From a virus: DNA of 24,071 bases. The notes under the pieces are model-generated. The model was not told the origin of the DNA and did no database searches. It saw nothing but the letters and a program-made list of their open reading frames with translations. This document shows positions 1 to 8,118 of this stretch, piece by piece. The stretch's first letter is position 1, and every line of letters starts with the position of its first letter. Where the stretch lies: the IMG/VR virus record IMGVR_UViG_3300028025_003320, positions 1 to 24,071 of that record; one strand, given 5' to 3'. Both the position numbers and the translations under genes were made by a program.

Positions 1-132
1 AACCTGAGCGCTGGTAATACCAGTTGGCGCAGTCCAAGAACCGTTGGCGGTAAACACGGCTTCATTGACCGAAACTCGAGCTGAGCTGTCGTTTGGAAAT
101 ACAATGAATTCTTTACTGGATGAAATTGCCAT
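1..132 (-). CDS. Putative tail fibre protein, N-terminal fragment (cut by window edge)
   Basis: The first 44 residues are visible from an ATG at 132, and the frame is open to the window edge. It begins MAISSSKEFIVFPNDSS and then runs FTANGSWTAPTGITSAQV. That pattern (F-x-x-x-G-x-W-x-A-P-x-G-I/V-T) is the usual opening of glycine-rich phage tail and fibre domains, where the strand is followed by a VxGxGGGG segment. The glycine-rich part would lie outside the window. A purine-rich AAGGGACAGG stretch precedes the ATG. It follows the 102-residue gene by 17 bases and is probably in the same transcript. Fibre identity is inferred from the motif and from neighbouring fibre-like genes. Confidence 0.65.
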   Translation of the reverse strand, partial: MAISSSKEFIVFPNDSSARVSVNEAVFTANGSWTAPTGITSAQV

Positions 133-149
133 TGATAATTACCTGTCCC

Positions 150-458
150 TTAGTTGCTAACGATAACGCCGGAGATTAAGAAATCTACAGACGCCGCTGC
201 GTCAGAGGTAACTACTAGCGACTCTGTCGGAAGTATTACCGTACGTGTATCAAAATTTACAGTTCCATTTCCAGGAACTTGAAGACCTGTGCAGAAAGAA
301 AAGCCACCCACAGTAATAGTTACTGTACGTGTTGATCCTGTCTTATTAGACAAGATGATGTTTGTGATAATTCCGGTGTTACCGCTGGTTACTGGAGTTG
401 TACCAGCGTCTGTTGTACCAGCAGTTCCAGCACGAAAGCGATTTACTGTAGTTGCCAT
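150..458 (-). CDS. Small beta-rich virion protein, unknown function
   Basis: A 102-residue protein rich in Thr, Val, Gly and Ile with alternating strand-like segments (GIITNIILSNKTGSTRTVTI, then SLVVTSDAAASVDFLISGVI) and almost no charge. This looks like a small beta-sandwich of the kind used in fibre attachment or capsid and tail decoration. The start at 458 overlaps the stop of the 112-residue gene upstream (TAATG), so the two are translationally coupled. It sits between two fibre-like genes, which suggests a virion role. I do not recognise a named family. Confidence 0.7.
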   Translation of the reverse strand: MATTVNRFRAGTAGTTDAGTTPVTSGNTGIITNIILSNKTGSTRTVTITVGGFSFCTGLQVPGNGTVNFDTRTVILPTESLVVTSDAAASVDFLISGVIVSN

Positions 459-796
459 TAGGCTAGGACCCCCATATAACTTAGGATTGATAGTTCGGAA
501 GCTTCCGCGGTTATCGCGGCAAGCTTGTTATTTCCCGCAGTGTTAACCGCAGAAACTTGTGTAGTACCCGCAGTGTTAACAGCAGTAACCTGTGTTGTAC
601 CAGCGGTAGTAATTGACGTCACCTGTCCAGCAGTTGCTGCAACGATGTCGTTAACCCCAAGCAGAGTACCTAAGGTCTCTAGGGATTTAGAAACAAAAAC
701 TAAATCTTGCGCCGTATATGTGCTGGCTGCAAGGCTGGTTGTAATTTCCGCCTTTACCGCCTCAATTTGAGTTGATAAACTGTCATAACTAGGCAT
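458..796 (-). CDS. Putative tail fibre or fibre-associated protein with 11-residue repeats
   Basis: A 112-residue protein with a helical N-terminal half (IEAVKAEITTSLAAS, and DLVFVSKSLETLGTLLGVND) followed by tandem 11-residue repeats at about residues 58-101: QVTSITTAGTT, QVTAVNTAGTT, QVSAVNTAGNN and a diverged KLAAITAEASE. Hendecads with alternating small hydrophobic residues form right-handed coiled coils, and similar A/T/N-rich repeats occur in phage tail-repeat proteins. The DNA behind them is a 33-bp tandem repeat. The start at 796 has a CAGGACTAG ribosome-binding region and lies after a terminator and a candidate extended -10 promoter, so this is probably the first gene of a short fibre operon. 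The function is inferred. Confidence 0.72.
   Translation of the reverse strand: MPSYDSLSTQIEAVKAEITTSLAASTYTAQDLVFVSKSLETLGTLLGVNDIVAATAGQVTSITTAGTTQVTAVNTAGTTQVSAVNTAGNNKLAAITAEASELSILSYMGVLA
540..638 (-). repeat. 33-bp tandem repeat encoding hendecads
   Basis: Three 33-base units can be read at 540-572, 573-605 and 606-638. The first two begin gtgttaac and are about 80% identical, and the third is more diverged. The unit length of 11 codons keeps the frame, so recombination between units would lengthen or shorten the coiled-coil shaft of the encoded fibre-like protein without breaking it. Confidence 0.8.
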
Positions 797-825
797 CTAG
801 TCCTGCTTTCTGGGGTGTATTATGA

Positions 826-834
826 ATTGTAGCA
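826..834 (-). promoter_or_regulatory. Candidate promoter, extended -10 (TG-C-TACAAT)
   Basis: On the minus strand the sequence reads TGCTACAAT about 30 bases before the ATG of the 112-residue gene, a match to an extended -10 element. It lies just downstream of the terminator that ends the large virion gene, which is where a new promoter would be expected. I see no clear -35 element. Phage-specific sigma use cannot be judged. Confidence 0.33.
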
Positions 835-856
835 TACTTGAGAACTTTGTTTATAT

Positions 857-887
857 AAAAAGACGGCATTATGCTTGAGCCTCCGTC
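857..887 (-). terminator. Rho-independent terminator-like hairpin after the 1097-residue gene
   Basis: On the minus strand GACGG (887-883) pairs with CCGTC (866-862), followed directly by TTTTT. The 5' arm lies inside the last codons of the large virion gene. The stem is short and the loop is long, so it may be leaky. It separates the large virion gene from the small fibre genes. Confidence 0.5.
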
Positions 888-3800
888 CAAGAGATACGAG
901 CTGAGATCTGGGAGCTTACGGCACCAATATTGGTGGCAGTAATAACTAGGATATCTGGCCCATTTGGGTAGGAAGGCGTTAATGGATTTCCATTTCCACC
1001 CAAAATTGAGTTTCCAAGCTCTCTAATAGCTCTAAGGTCTACAGCAGTTACGTTAAACGCTGTAGGGGAACCGTTTTCGGTAAAGACTGAAATAACTGAG
1101 TCACCGCCCGAAACAAGGCCGGAAGGTACGTTTGACGCAGGTACGTCTCCAGCACCAGGCCCTGTATTATCAAAATACAATACCTGTGCCAAAGATCCTC
1201 CAGAGATTAGGTCCTTAGTCCAGTCATTTGGAAGACCGGTATAGGCAACCCTTGGAGTAAAGGTTATGTTTCCAGAAACCGCTCCAGCGTTGGCAGTAGT
1301 TAGATATACGCGATCTCCCGCAGTATAGCTAACAGTGTTAGTTCCTGAAGCTCCAATACCGGTTCCAGAAACAGTCATACCCGGCACAACACCGTTAGTT
1401 CCTCTTACGTCGGTAATTACAACGAAGGGGTTTCCAGCAACACCGTTTCCAGCTCTAACCGCATTCATCTGCACAGCAGTGTGCGCATTGTAAGATATAA
1501 ATGCTGGATTTAGCAGTCCGTCAAGACGGAAGGATCCGTTAGTCTGCACACCCATAGACTGTAGCTGTAGCTGCATTCGGTTTGTAAGTTCTCGAACACC
1601 AAAGTTACGGGCTAATCCGTTATCTACCGAAGGAGCTAGTCGAATTGCTAGCAATGGACGTGTAGTTCCTGCTGGAACAGCCAAGTACTTTGTCATACCA
1701 CCAGTAAAAATGTAGTTCTGGTCGTTATCAAAACGGCCATCCATAATTACAGATGAACCCCAGTGAGATAGCATAGGAGCACATGTTTGGTTAATGGGGT
1801 GAACAGATACTTGAGCGTCTCCTCCAGAGCCATTTATAGATGAGTCTGGGGTAAATACTACTGGCAAAACAGTGCCTGAATAGGTAAAGTTTTGATCAGG
1901 GAAGTTAATGTTTACTGTCTTACGTCGAGTTAACCCGTTAAGAAGGTAGCCCTTCTTTACTGGGTCAAATGCGCCAATGCTGGAATAAGACATTATCTCA
2001 ACATTTGTTGCGTCTTGAACTAAAATATTTCCTGAAGCTGGCCAGTAAGCGGCGTTCTCAACCCACATAGATGTGTGGTTTGCCTCAATTGAGGAGCCTA
2101 TAGCTCCAGAAGCTCCGGCAATAGCTCGAGTAAATCTAATTGGATCATTTGCAACTTCATACCGTGCAGGCAAGTTACCTGAACGCTGATATGCCGCTAC
2201 GTTTTTATTGTTGTTTGCGATCTGGTGGAAGTAAACAATATCTCCAGAAACACCGCGAACGCCGTAACGAATAAATCCTGCGCCGTACCAAGAGTAGTCA
2301 ATGTAAACCATCTGCATTTTTTTAGTGTCAATTTCAAAACCTGAAGGGCCAGTGCCATCGAGTTTATCCATATTCCACTCAGATTGTCTAAATCGCTTTT
2401 CTTGAGTAATTAAAGCTCTAACGTTAGATGCGCTTGCGCCTCGATATGCTGGGGCAATAAATAGCTGAGTGTCACTAGCAATAGTAATAACTCTGTAGGA
2501 TGCTCCACGAATAACAATATTTTGCCCAACAATTAGTTGTTTTCTAAATTGAGTGTTTGTTCCTGTAACTATGTTTGAGTTAGCTGTAGTTGAAACTCTT
2601 CCCATAAGTTCTTTTTCTGAGTGTCGGCGAACTACTGATAGTCCCTGACCGTCAAACTCAAAGAAGAAACCATTTTGATCATCAAACATTCCGGTTCTAG
2701 TTACTCCGCCATCCCACTCATAGACAGTAAGAAACCCTAAACCAGCAGGGTTTAGATCTATTGCGGGGACCGTAGCTGTAATATTAAGATTAATTCTTAG
2801 GGTATTAGCGTCTACAATCTGAGACACAACAAAGTTACCATTAAATGGATTATATGAAGAGGCGCGACTTACTTGCATTCCCTCAATAAATACCTTAGCA
2901 CCAGCTTGTAAGCAGTGGTCTTGCTGCGTAGTAATTGTTGCGTACTGTGTCCCAACGCTGCCAGAATTTAAAACATAACGTTGGATATCAAATGTAGGGG
3001 TAAATTTAGATCCAGTAGAGTATTGAATACCCTTACCTGACTGATAACGGAAGTAACGTCTTGTTTGGCGTATTGTTACCGCTCCAGGAACGTTATTGTA
3101 GGTAGTAAGTTGAACTCCACCATCTGCTGGTCGATGAACTATATAACCATCGTTTTTAGCCATAATTGTAGATGTACTAGGAACAACAACTGATGTTTGT
3201 ACTCTACCAAGATCAATTATAGCTGTTCTTGTTGTAGGAACAGAAATAATTGGATAAGTACCGTCAAAGCTATTAGTATTAGAAACAATTACTTGTGTAC
3301 CTGGGTACAGGCCGTGTGGGTTTTCAAAAACAATAGTTACCTGTGAAGAGGGGGCATTTCCATTCGAAGATGCGTTCCATTGTCTAAGGCTGTTTGTGCC
3401 TCCAGGAATACCTAATGAGTTTGAGGTGTTTATTCCGCCAGGAATGTGGGCATTATCAAAAATGTCTCCACCATATACTGAAGAAGTTCCAATGTTTACA
3501 AGTTCTCCACTTACAACGCCCTTTGCAGCATAGGTAAACTGAGTTCCACTAAGAATTGATGCAACTAGGAACGTACCTTCAACAAGACCGCTTTGTGTGT
3601 CCTGTACGCTAACAATGTTTCCGGCAACTAGGGCATGCGGTTGGGCAGTAGTAACTATAACTGTAGATCTAGGCCCTAAACCATTTGCGTTAATAGATGT
3701 TACTTCAAAAGAGTTACCACCCGTACCTTTTGCAAAGAAAGTAGAGTAGTTTGATGTTAAGAAAAGTGATTCCCACTTTGATGGCTGCAATGAGTATTCA

Positions 3801-4162
3801 AAGTCGGTATCCATAAGGGACTGTGGGGTGGATGTACGGAGCTTACCTACTGCATCTTGTAAAGACTCTTCTACGTCAACAACAGAGGCATAATCATCAA
3901 TGATAACTTGGAGCTTGTCGGTAGATGACATGGAAGCGGTGTTGTACTTAAGAACAATGTGGGTTTCAATATCCGCACCATCTTGTTCTCTTAACCAGTT
4001 TGCATAACCTAAAGCTGGATCTGAAAAATTATAAATTACAATATTTTTTGTTACGTTGGTTATCAACATTAAGCGTTGAGGCTGAAGGTTTCTTTTTATG
4101 ACGATTGTTTTTGTAGCAGGATTAAATATATAATCCTCTTCAAACATTACATTTCTTGACAC
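869..4162 (-). CDS. Large virion structural protein, T4-like cyanophage type
   Basis: A 1097-residue protein. From memory of the family it resembles the ~1000-residue virion proteins of T4-like cyanophages. The N-terminus is MSRNVMFEEDYIFNPATKTI with TNVTKNIVIYNFSDP at 36-49. The segment LMDTDFEYSLQPSKWESL at 116-133 is close to a phrase typical of that family. So is the block at about 590-670 (FRQSEWNMDKLDGTGPSGFE, then YIDYSWYGAGFIRYG). At least three beta modules of the type T-x-x-x-H-x-L-x-x-G-x-x-V-x-V...G-T/N-F/Y-x-V lie near 166-212, 274-318 and 407-460. The GTG start at 4162 has an AGGAAGG site upstream. It follows the collagen-like genes closely and ends at a terminator. Its place in the virion (baseplate or fibre-bearing tail structure) is inferred. 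Confidence 0.85.
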   Translation of the reverse strand: MSRNVMFEEDYIFNPATKTIVIKRNLQPQRLMLITNVTKNIVIYNFSDPALGYANWLREQDGADIETHIVLKYNTASMSSTDKLQVIIDDYASVVDVEESLQDAVGKLRTSTPQSLMDTDFEYSLQPSKWESLFLTSNYSTFFAKGTGGNSFEVTSINANGLGPRSTVIVTTAQPHALVAGNIVSVQDTQSGLVEGTFLVASILSGTQFTYAAKGVVSGELVNIGTSSVYGGDIFDNAHIPGGINTSNSLGIPGGTNSLRQWNASSNGNAPSSQVTIVFENPHGLYPGTQVIVSNTNSFDGTYPIISVPTTRTAIIDLGRVQTSVVVPSTSTIMAKNDGYIVHRPADGGVQLTTYNNVPGAVTIRQTRRYFRYQSGKGIQYSTGSKFTPTFDIQRYVLNSGSVGTQYATITTQQDHCLQAGAKVFIEGMQVSRASSYNPFNGNFVVSQIVDANTLRINLNITATVPAIDLNPAGLGFLTVYEWDGGVTRTGMFDDQNGFFFEFDGQGLSVVRRHSEKELMGRVSTTANSNIVTGTNTQFRKQLIVGQNIVIRGASYRVITIASDTQLFIAPAYRGASASNVRALITQEKRFRQSEWNMDKLDGTGPSGFEIDTKKMQMVYIDYSWYGAGFIRYGVRGVSGDIVYFHQIANNNKNVAAYQRSGNLPARYEVANDPIRFTRAIAGASGAIGSSIEANHTSMWVENAAYWPASGNILVQDATNVEIMSYSSIGAFDPVKKGYLLNGLTRRKTVNINFPDQNFTYSGTVLPVVFTPDSSINGSGGDAQVSVHPINQTCAPMLSHWGSSVIMDGRFDNDQNYIFTGGMTKYLAVPAGTTRPLLAIRLAPSVDNGLARNFGVRELTNRMQLQLQSMGVQTNGSFRLDGLLNPAFISYNAHTAVQMNAVRAGNGVAGNPFVVITDVRGTNGVVPGMTVSGTGIGASGTNTVSYTAGDRVYLTTANAGAVSGNITFTPRVAYTGLPNDWTKDLISGGSLAQVLYFDNTGPGAGDVPASNVPSGLVSGGDSVISVFTENGSPTAFNVTAVDLRAIRELGNSILGGNGNPLTPSYPNGPDILVITATNIGAVSSQISARISWTEAQA

Positions 4163-4174
4163 TTAGATTCCTTC

Positions 4175-4585
4175 CTAGATCAGCGTAATCGGTGAGATAA
4201 TAGTGGTAGTAGTAGAAGATGCAGAGCCTGCCGCAGCAGTAGTCTTAGGAAAATAAATACCTAAGTTTAATAGTGCATCCATTTTTAAAAGTTCTCCAAC
4301 GCCGCCATCACCAGCAACACCTTGTGCACCAGTTGCTCCCGCAGCTCCTGTAGGTCCAGCTGAACCTGTTGGTCCAGTTGCTCCCGCAGTTCCAGTAGCT
4401 CCTGTGGCTCCAGTAGCACCAGCTACACCGGAAGAGTATGGCAGACCAGTCCACTGATTTACACCGTTACCTACTTTAAATTTTCCGGTATCAGTTTCTA
4501 AACCTAGCTCTCCCTCAGCAAGTGTGGGATTAGTAGACGTCCAGTTTGCAGCCAACCCTCTTCGAAGTTGAATTTTTACTGTCAT
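4175..4585 (-). CDS. Tropism-determinant-like N-terminal domain with collagen-like shaft
   Basis: A 136-residue protein. Residues 1-50 ([20 protein letters not shown], then GELGLETDTGKFKVG and the NQWTGLPY ending) match the N-terminal domain of major tropism determinant and many fibre proteins (Mtd_N type), a small trimerising virion-attachment domain. Residues about 53-93 are Gly-X-Y collagen-like repeats ([20 protein letters not shown]), and the rest is a short Thr/Ser-rich C-terminus with no obvious receptor-binding domain. The ATG overlaps the stop of the 632-residue collagen protein (TAATG), with GGAGGAATT as ribosome-binding site. It is probably an adaptor or short fibre in the same appendage. 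No reverse transcriptase or variable repeat is present, so there is no sign of a diversity-generating system. Confidence 0.85.
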   Translation of the reverse strand: MTVKIQLRRGLAANWTSTNPTLAEGELGLETDTGKFKVGNGVNQWTGLPYSSGVAGATGATGATGTAGATGPTGSAGPTGAAGATGAQGVAGDGGVGELLKMDALLNLGIYFPKTTAAAGSASSTTTTIISPITLI

Positions 4586-6483
4586 TAAATAATTCCTCCA
4601 GCGTCAATCGTAATTGTTCCGCCATAAATAGAGTTTGGAGCACCACCGTCAATATCAAGAATTGTAGTGCTTGCAGGCCCCGTAGGTCCTGTTGAACCGG
4701 TGGCACCTGTGGCACCTGTGGCTCCGCTAGATCCTGTTGGCCCTGGAACAGTAGAGTCAGCTCCCGTAGCGCCAGTAGCTCCGGTAGGCCCTGTTGAACC
4801 TGTTGCCCCATTAGTTCCTGTTGCGCCGGTAGCTCCCGTTGCGCCAGTTGCGCCGTTAGTTCCAGCAGGTCCTTGAATGCTTCCAACATTTACCCATGCA
4901 GATGTTGTTGCAGACCAAACATAAAGAGAACCGGAAATTAAATATCCATCGCCCGGATTTCCTGTTGGATGCGCTGTTTGAAGTTCTCCTAAAGTTGCGT
5001 ATGTACCAAGAATTGTTACGCCAGTACCTTGTGCACCAGTGGCACCAGTTGCACCCGTGGCGCCAGTAGCACCGTTAGTTCCGTTAGTTCCAGCAGCACC
5101 TGTTGCACCTGTCGCACCTGTGGAACCTGTGGCTCCCGTAGGGCCTACAACAGTTGAGTCAGCACCCGTAGCACCAGTTGCGCCCGTAGCACCAGTTATA
5201 GATTGTCCAGTAGATCCAGTTGCACCTGTAGCTCCAGTTGCACCTGTGGCGCCTGTTGGACCAACAATTTGTCCGGCGCTATACCAAGCTGTTCCGTTCC
5301 AAACATAAATATCACCGTCAGCATCAACAATCCAGGCATCGTTTATCGAGTTACCTGTTGGTGGAAGTGCTGCTGTGTTTGCCTTAGATCCCTTAAGTGT
5401 TATAGAAACACCTTGTGGTCCTGTAGCACCAGTTGGGCCTGTAGATCCAGTTGGGCCTACAATTTGTCCTACGTTATCCCATTCATAACCTTCCCAAACA
5501 TAAAGATCGCGCCCAATAAAGTACGCATCATTAATTTGTGGGTTTGTTATTGTTGAAAGTAATCCTGTATTAGCAAGAGTTCCTTGGTACCTAATTGATA
5601 CGCCTTGATCACCCTTAGCACCAGTAGGTCCAGTAGGACCAGGAACTGTAGAAGCCGCTCCGGTTGAACCCGTTGCTCCAGTTGGTCCAGTAACACCAGC
5701 AAGTCCTCTAGGACCTTCAGGACCGCTTGGTCCTGTTGAACCGGTAGATCCAGTCGGTCCAGTAACACCGGTTGGTCCAACATCTCCACGAGGACCGGTA
5801 ACACCTGCAGGTCCAGCTACACCAGCTGTTCCGGTAGCACCAGTAGGTCCGGCTACACCAATAGGTCCAGTATCTCCTGATGGTCCAGTAGCGCCAGTAG
5901 CGCCGCGAATTCCTTGAGTACCTGTTGCACCCGTAGGTCCAGCCTCTCCGGTTGCGCCAGTAGCGCCAGTAGCCCCAACGTTTCCAGTTGGTCCGGTAGG
6001 TCCAGGCACTGTTGATGGCGCACCAGTAGATCCTGTTGCACCTGTTGATCCCGTAGCTCCTTGTGCTCCTGTAGCACCCGTCGCACCAGTTTCTCCACGA
6101 GTACCTCTAGGTCCTTCAGGACCTGTAGCACCCGCTGGTCCTGGAACTGTACTTGCCGCTCCAGTAGGTCCCGTATCACCAGTAGCTCCGCGAGTTCCTT
6201 GCGGACCTGTTGGACCTGTAACACCTGTAGGTCCAAGGTCTCCTGTTAAACCTCGAGGACCAGTAGCACCTGTTGCACCAGCACCAGTTGGACCAGTTGC
6301 TCCGGTTACAGATGCGCCGGTTGCTCCAGTAGGTCCTGTAGCTCCTCTAGGGCCAGTTTCTCCCTGTGGTCCTGTAGGGCCTCTTTCAGCTTCGGCAATT
6401 TCCCCTAAAAGAAAAACGCTAGGGTCATTATTGTCGGAAGGATTTCCAATTAAATTAGGTGTATCAGACACTGAAATCTCCAT
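4585..6483 (-). CDS. Collagen-like fibre protein with three interleaved beta modules
   Basis: A 632-residue protein made mostly of Gly-X-Y triplets (GPTG, GATG, GPRG) from about residue 35 to 605. The triplet runs are interrupted by three related globular modules at about 295-344, 359-409 and 488-538. Each ends in a (D/S)-(L/I)-YVW...W...VG/AGQI strand pattern followed again by G-P-T-G. These modules are common in phage fibres with collagen shafts. The phrase [12 protein letters not shown], or a close variant, recurs between segments. The C-terminus ([20 protein letters not shown]) resembles the short DGG-containing ends of many phage fibres. It overlaps the upstream 365-residue gene by 20 bases. 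It probably forms a long flexible trimeric fibre, and receptor binding is inferred. Confidence 0.9.
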   Translation of the reverse strand: MEISVSDTPNLIGNPSDNNDPSVFLLGEIAEAERGPTGPQGETGPRGATGPTGATGASVTGATGPTGAGATGATGPRGLTGDLGPTGVTGPTGPQGTRGATGDTGPTGAASTVPGPAGATGPEGPRGTRGETGATGATGAQGATGSTGATGSTGAPSTVPGPTGPTGNVGATGATGATGEAGPTGATGTQGIRGATGATGPSGDTGPIGVAGPTGATGTAGVAGPAGVTGPRGDVGPTGVTGPTGSTGSTGPSGPEGPRGLAGVTGPTGATGSTGAASTVPGPTGPTGAKGDQGVSIRYQGTLANTGLLSTITNPQINDAYFIGRDLYVWEGYEWDNVGQIVGPTGSTGPTGATGPQGVSITLKGSKANTAALPPTGNSINDAWIVDADGDIYVWNGTAWYSAGQIVGPTGATGATGATGATGSTGQSITGATGATGATGADSTVVGPTGATGSTGATGATGAAGTNGTNGATGATGATGATGAQGTGVTILGTYATLGELQTAHPTGNPGDGYLISGSLYVWSATTSAWVNVGSIQGPAGTNGATGATGATGATGTNGATGSTGPTGATGATGADSTVPGPTGSSGATGATGATGSTGPTGPASTTILDIDGGAPNSIYGGTITIDAGGII

Positions 6484-7561
6484 TGGTAGTTGTTACCTGG
6501 GGCTTAGTATATATCTTTCCTTCCAAGTATGTACGAGTTACGCCATCAGAAGGGCGAGTTAATTGCAGATCCCAATAAGTAGTTCTTGGAAGATCATCTG
6601 TAACCGTGCTTGGTAAAGACAAAGTAATTTGGTCTAAAATGCCGCCAACAACAGATCTACCCTTAGTAATTGTAAATGTAGCCAAAAGAAGTGGGCCTAC
6701 TTGATTTCCAGGTATTTGTGGGTACAAGCGAATTTGAGAAAGCGGCGTGTAGTTAGTTAGATCCTCATCAAAAGTAAATGTAATTGAGAAAGAGTCTCCA
6801 GCTTTCATAACAAGATCTTTAGTTGCAGCAGGTCCTGGAGGGGTGGTATCCCAGTAGTTAGGCTTAGGAAGACGAACTCTTTGTGGAATAGAACCATCAT
6901 CAATTTCTTGTGGTCTGTAGACAGGTACGTACTTATTAGTTCTACGACTAATTCGGCGCAGAGTAAGAACTTCAATTCGGTACATACCTACACCTAGTAA
7001 GGTGCAGAGTTCTCGGTATTGTTCCTTACGAGAAGAAACAATCTCCATCAGCTGCCTAAAACGCTCTGATCTAGGTATGGAAACTCCGTCAGGAGAAATA
7101 ATGTCAATATCAAAAGCAGCGTCAGTAGCCAGCGTATATAGGGCCATAGAAGACGCTAGAAGTACTAGTGGATATTCCTCAACCAAGGGGAGGGTAGGAA
7201 GCGTAGCTAGGCTTCCATTGCTATCTGTGCTGTTGTATGAGTGCTCGTAAAAAGCAGAAGTTACGTAGTATTGAATTTCAGTGTCTGTAAAATACTTATA
7301 AGTTACTCCAGAGACTTTAATAATAGCTCCGCTTGCGGGGGTGGCGTTTAGTTGAAATAGGCCGTTAACTTCCTCTACGGATACCGCGGTAGATACGTTT
7401 ACTCCGTTTACGTATACTCGTAGAGATATTCCTTTAATTGGGGAGTGGCTAAGTTGAAATCTTTTTGTTACGCCGTCGCCGGTAAACTGTTCCTCAAAAG
7501 ATTTTCCGATATCCCCGATTTCTGCTCTAAGTCGAGCAGATAGGGTCTGAATGTTTGCCAC
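6464..7561 (-). CDS. Putative neck, head-tail connector or baseplate protein
   Basis: A 365-residue protein in three apparent parts. Residues about 25-95 are a beta domain with [19 protein letters not shown] and VYVNG, a motif common in phage structural proteins. Residues about 90-195 are helical ([54 protein letters not shown]). Residues about 245-360 are a second beta region starting [20 protein letters not shown], which resembles the N-terminal beta domain of baseplate or fibre-attachment proteins (BppU-like). The GTG start has GGAGG four bases upstream. It lies first after the strong terminator and directly before the fibre genes, suggesting a part that links fibres or tail to the head. 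The exact role is uncertain. Confidence 0.7.
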   Translation of the reverse strand: MANIQTLSARLRAEIGDIGKSFEEQFTGDGVTKRFQLSHSPIKGISLRVYVNGVNVSTAVSVEEVNGLFQLNATPASGAIIKVSGVTYKYFTDTEIQYYVTSAFYEHSYNSTDSNGSLATLPTLPLVEEYPLVLLASSMALYTLATDAAFDIDIISPDGVSIPRSERFRQLMEIVSSRKEQYRELCTLLGVGMYRIEVLTLRRISRRTNKYVPVYRPQEIDDGSIPQRVRLPKPNYWDTTPPGPAATKDLVMKAGDSFSITFTFDEDLTNYTPLSQIRLYPQIPGNQVGPLLLATFTITKGRSVVGGILDQITLSLPSTVTDDLPRTTYWDLQLTRPSDGVTRTYLEGKIYTKPQVTTTNGDFSV

Positions 7562-7600
7562 TAATCCTCCAACTAAGTTTCAAAACCTATCATCTAACAA

Positions 7601-7606
7601 GTTATA
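7601..7606 (-). promoter_or_regulatory. Candidate -10 element before the 365-residue gene
   Basis: The minus strand reads TCCTATAACTTG, with TATAAC about 40 bases before the GTG at 7561. It sits just beyond the strong terminator, where a promoter for the fibre block would be needed. No convincing -35 element is visible. Low confidence. Confidence 0.3.
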
Positions 7607-7620
7607 GGATAAGTCACGGT

Positions 7621-7666
7621 AAAAAAGGGCCCGCCCCGACATGAGGGCAGCTCTGTCGAAGCGGGC
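7621..7666 (-). terminator. Strong rho-independent terminator after the capsid block
   Basis: On the minus strand GCCCGC-TT-CGACA pairs with TGTCG-GG-GCGGGC (arms 7666-7654 and 7641-7629). The two T-G wobbles are only paired on the minus strand, and a CCTTTTTT tract follows. It lies between the end of the 121-residue post-capsid gene and the fibre block, so it ends the terminase-portal-capsid transcript. Confidence 0.85.
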
Positions 7667-7683
7667 GATCTATTAGCGCTTCT

Positions 7684-8049
7684 TTACATGCGATCGTACA
7701 AATATCCCTTTTCTTGGAGATGTACAGCTACATGCTTTGCTACTTTGTACTTTTGACCAGCTTTGAAGGAAAAGTGATTTCCTACGCCAATCGTTACAAA
7801 ATCTAAATCTTCTGCAACTCGAATTACCTGAGCGTCATCAGCTAGGTCTACGCCTACGCTTTCAACCTCATCAATTACTGTTGCTTCGCCCTTAACTGTC
7901 AAATCAAGAACTTCTGTTTCCATCTTAGCTGCAGCCGCTGCTGTAGCCATTGACATTTCATTTGCGCGTTCTGCCAGCGCATCTGCGTTAAGTCTAATCT
8001 GTTCTTCACGCTGACGTCCAGTGACGTCGGTTACTTTTGCTTTTGCCAC
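7684..8049 (-). CDS. Small conserved protein downstream of the capsid gene
   Basis: A 121-residue protein. The N-terminal half is helical and Ala/Glu-rich (REEQIRLNADALAERANEMS). The C-terminal half has a recognisable small domain: FVTIGVGNHFSFKAGQKYKV followed by HVAVHLQEKGYLYDRM. A similar ending (G-x-G-N-H-Y-x-F...Y-K-V-P...H-L-x-E-K-G-Y) is, from memory, common in small proteins of the actinophage structural module, of unknown function. The GTG start at 8049 has AGGAG upstream. A 9-bp hairpin separates it from the capsid gene, and a strong terminator follows it. A head-completion or decoration role would fit the position but is not shown. Confidence 0.75.
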   Translation of the reverse strand: MAKAKVTDVTGRQREEQIRLNADALAERANEMSMATAAAAAKMETEVLDLTVKGEATVIDEVESVGVDLADDAQVIRVAEDLDFVTIGVGNHFSFKAGQKYKVAKHVAVHLQEKGYLYDRM

Positions 8050-8078
8050 GATTATTATTCTCCTGTAAGTTTGTGTTG

Positions 8079-8106
8079 GGGGGCTGGATTTTTAGGCCCA
8101 GCCCCC
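8079..8106 (-). other. Intergenic stem-loop after the capsid gene
   Basis: Perfect 9-bp stem gggggctgg (8079-8087) with ccagccccc (8098-8106) around a 10-base loop. On the minus strand no T tract follows, so it is not a classical terminator. It may protect the 3' end of capsid mRNA or lower expression of the next gene. Confidence 0.6.
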
Positions 8107-8118
8107 TAACGGGTTAAA

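Noticed and set aside
4175-4585. Diversity-generating retroelement suggested by the tropism-determinant-like domain
   Set aside because: Only the N-terminal attachment domain is shared. There is no C-type lectin variable region, template repeat or reverse transcriptase in the window.
4667-5556. Plus-strand open frames rich in Ala-Pro-Val repeats opposite the collagen gene
   Set aside because: They are the complement of Gly-X-Y codons in the real fibre gene and have no ribosome-binding site or sensible protein composition.
4530-6236. Minus-strand frames rich in Leu, Gln, Val in other frames of the collagen gene
   Set aside because: They arise from frame-shifted reading of the triplet repeats. 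The Gly-X-Y frame is continuous for 632 residues and fits the family.
4290-6400. Repetitive DNA that could look like a CRISPR or satellite array
   Set aside because: The periodicity is 9 bases in a coding frame, with no conserved 25-40 bp repeat and no spacers. It is explained by collagen-like codons.
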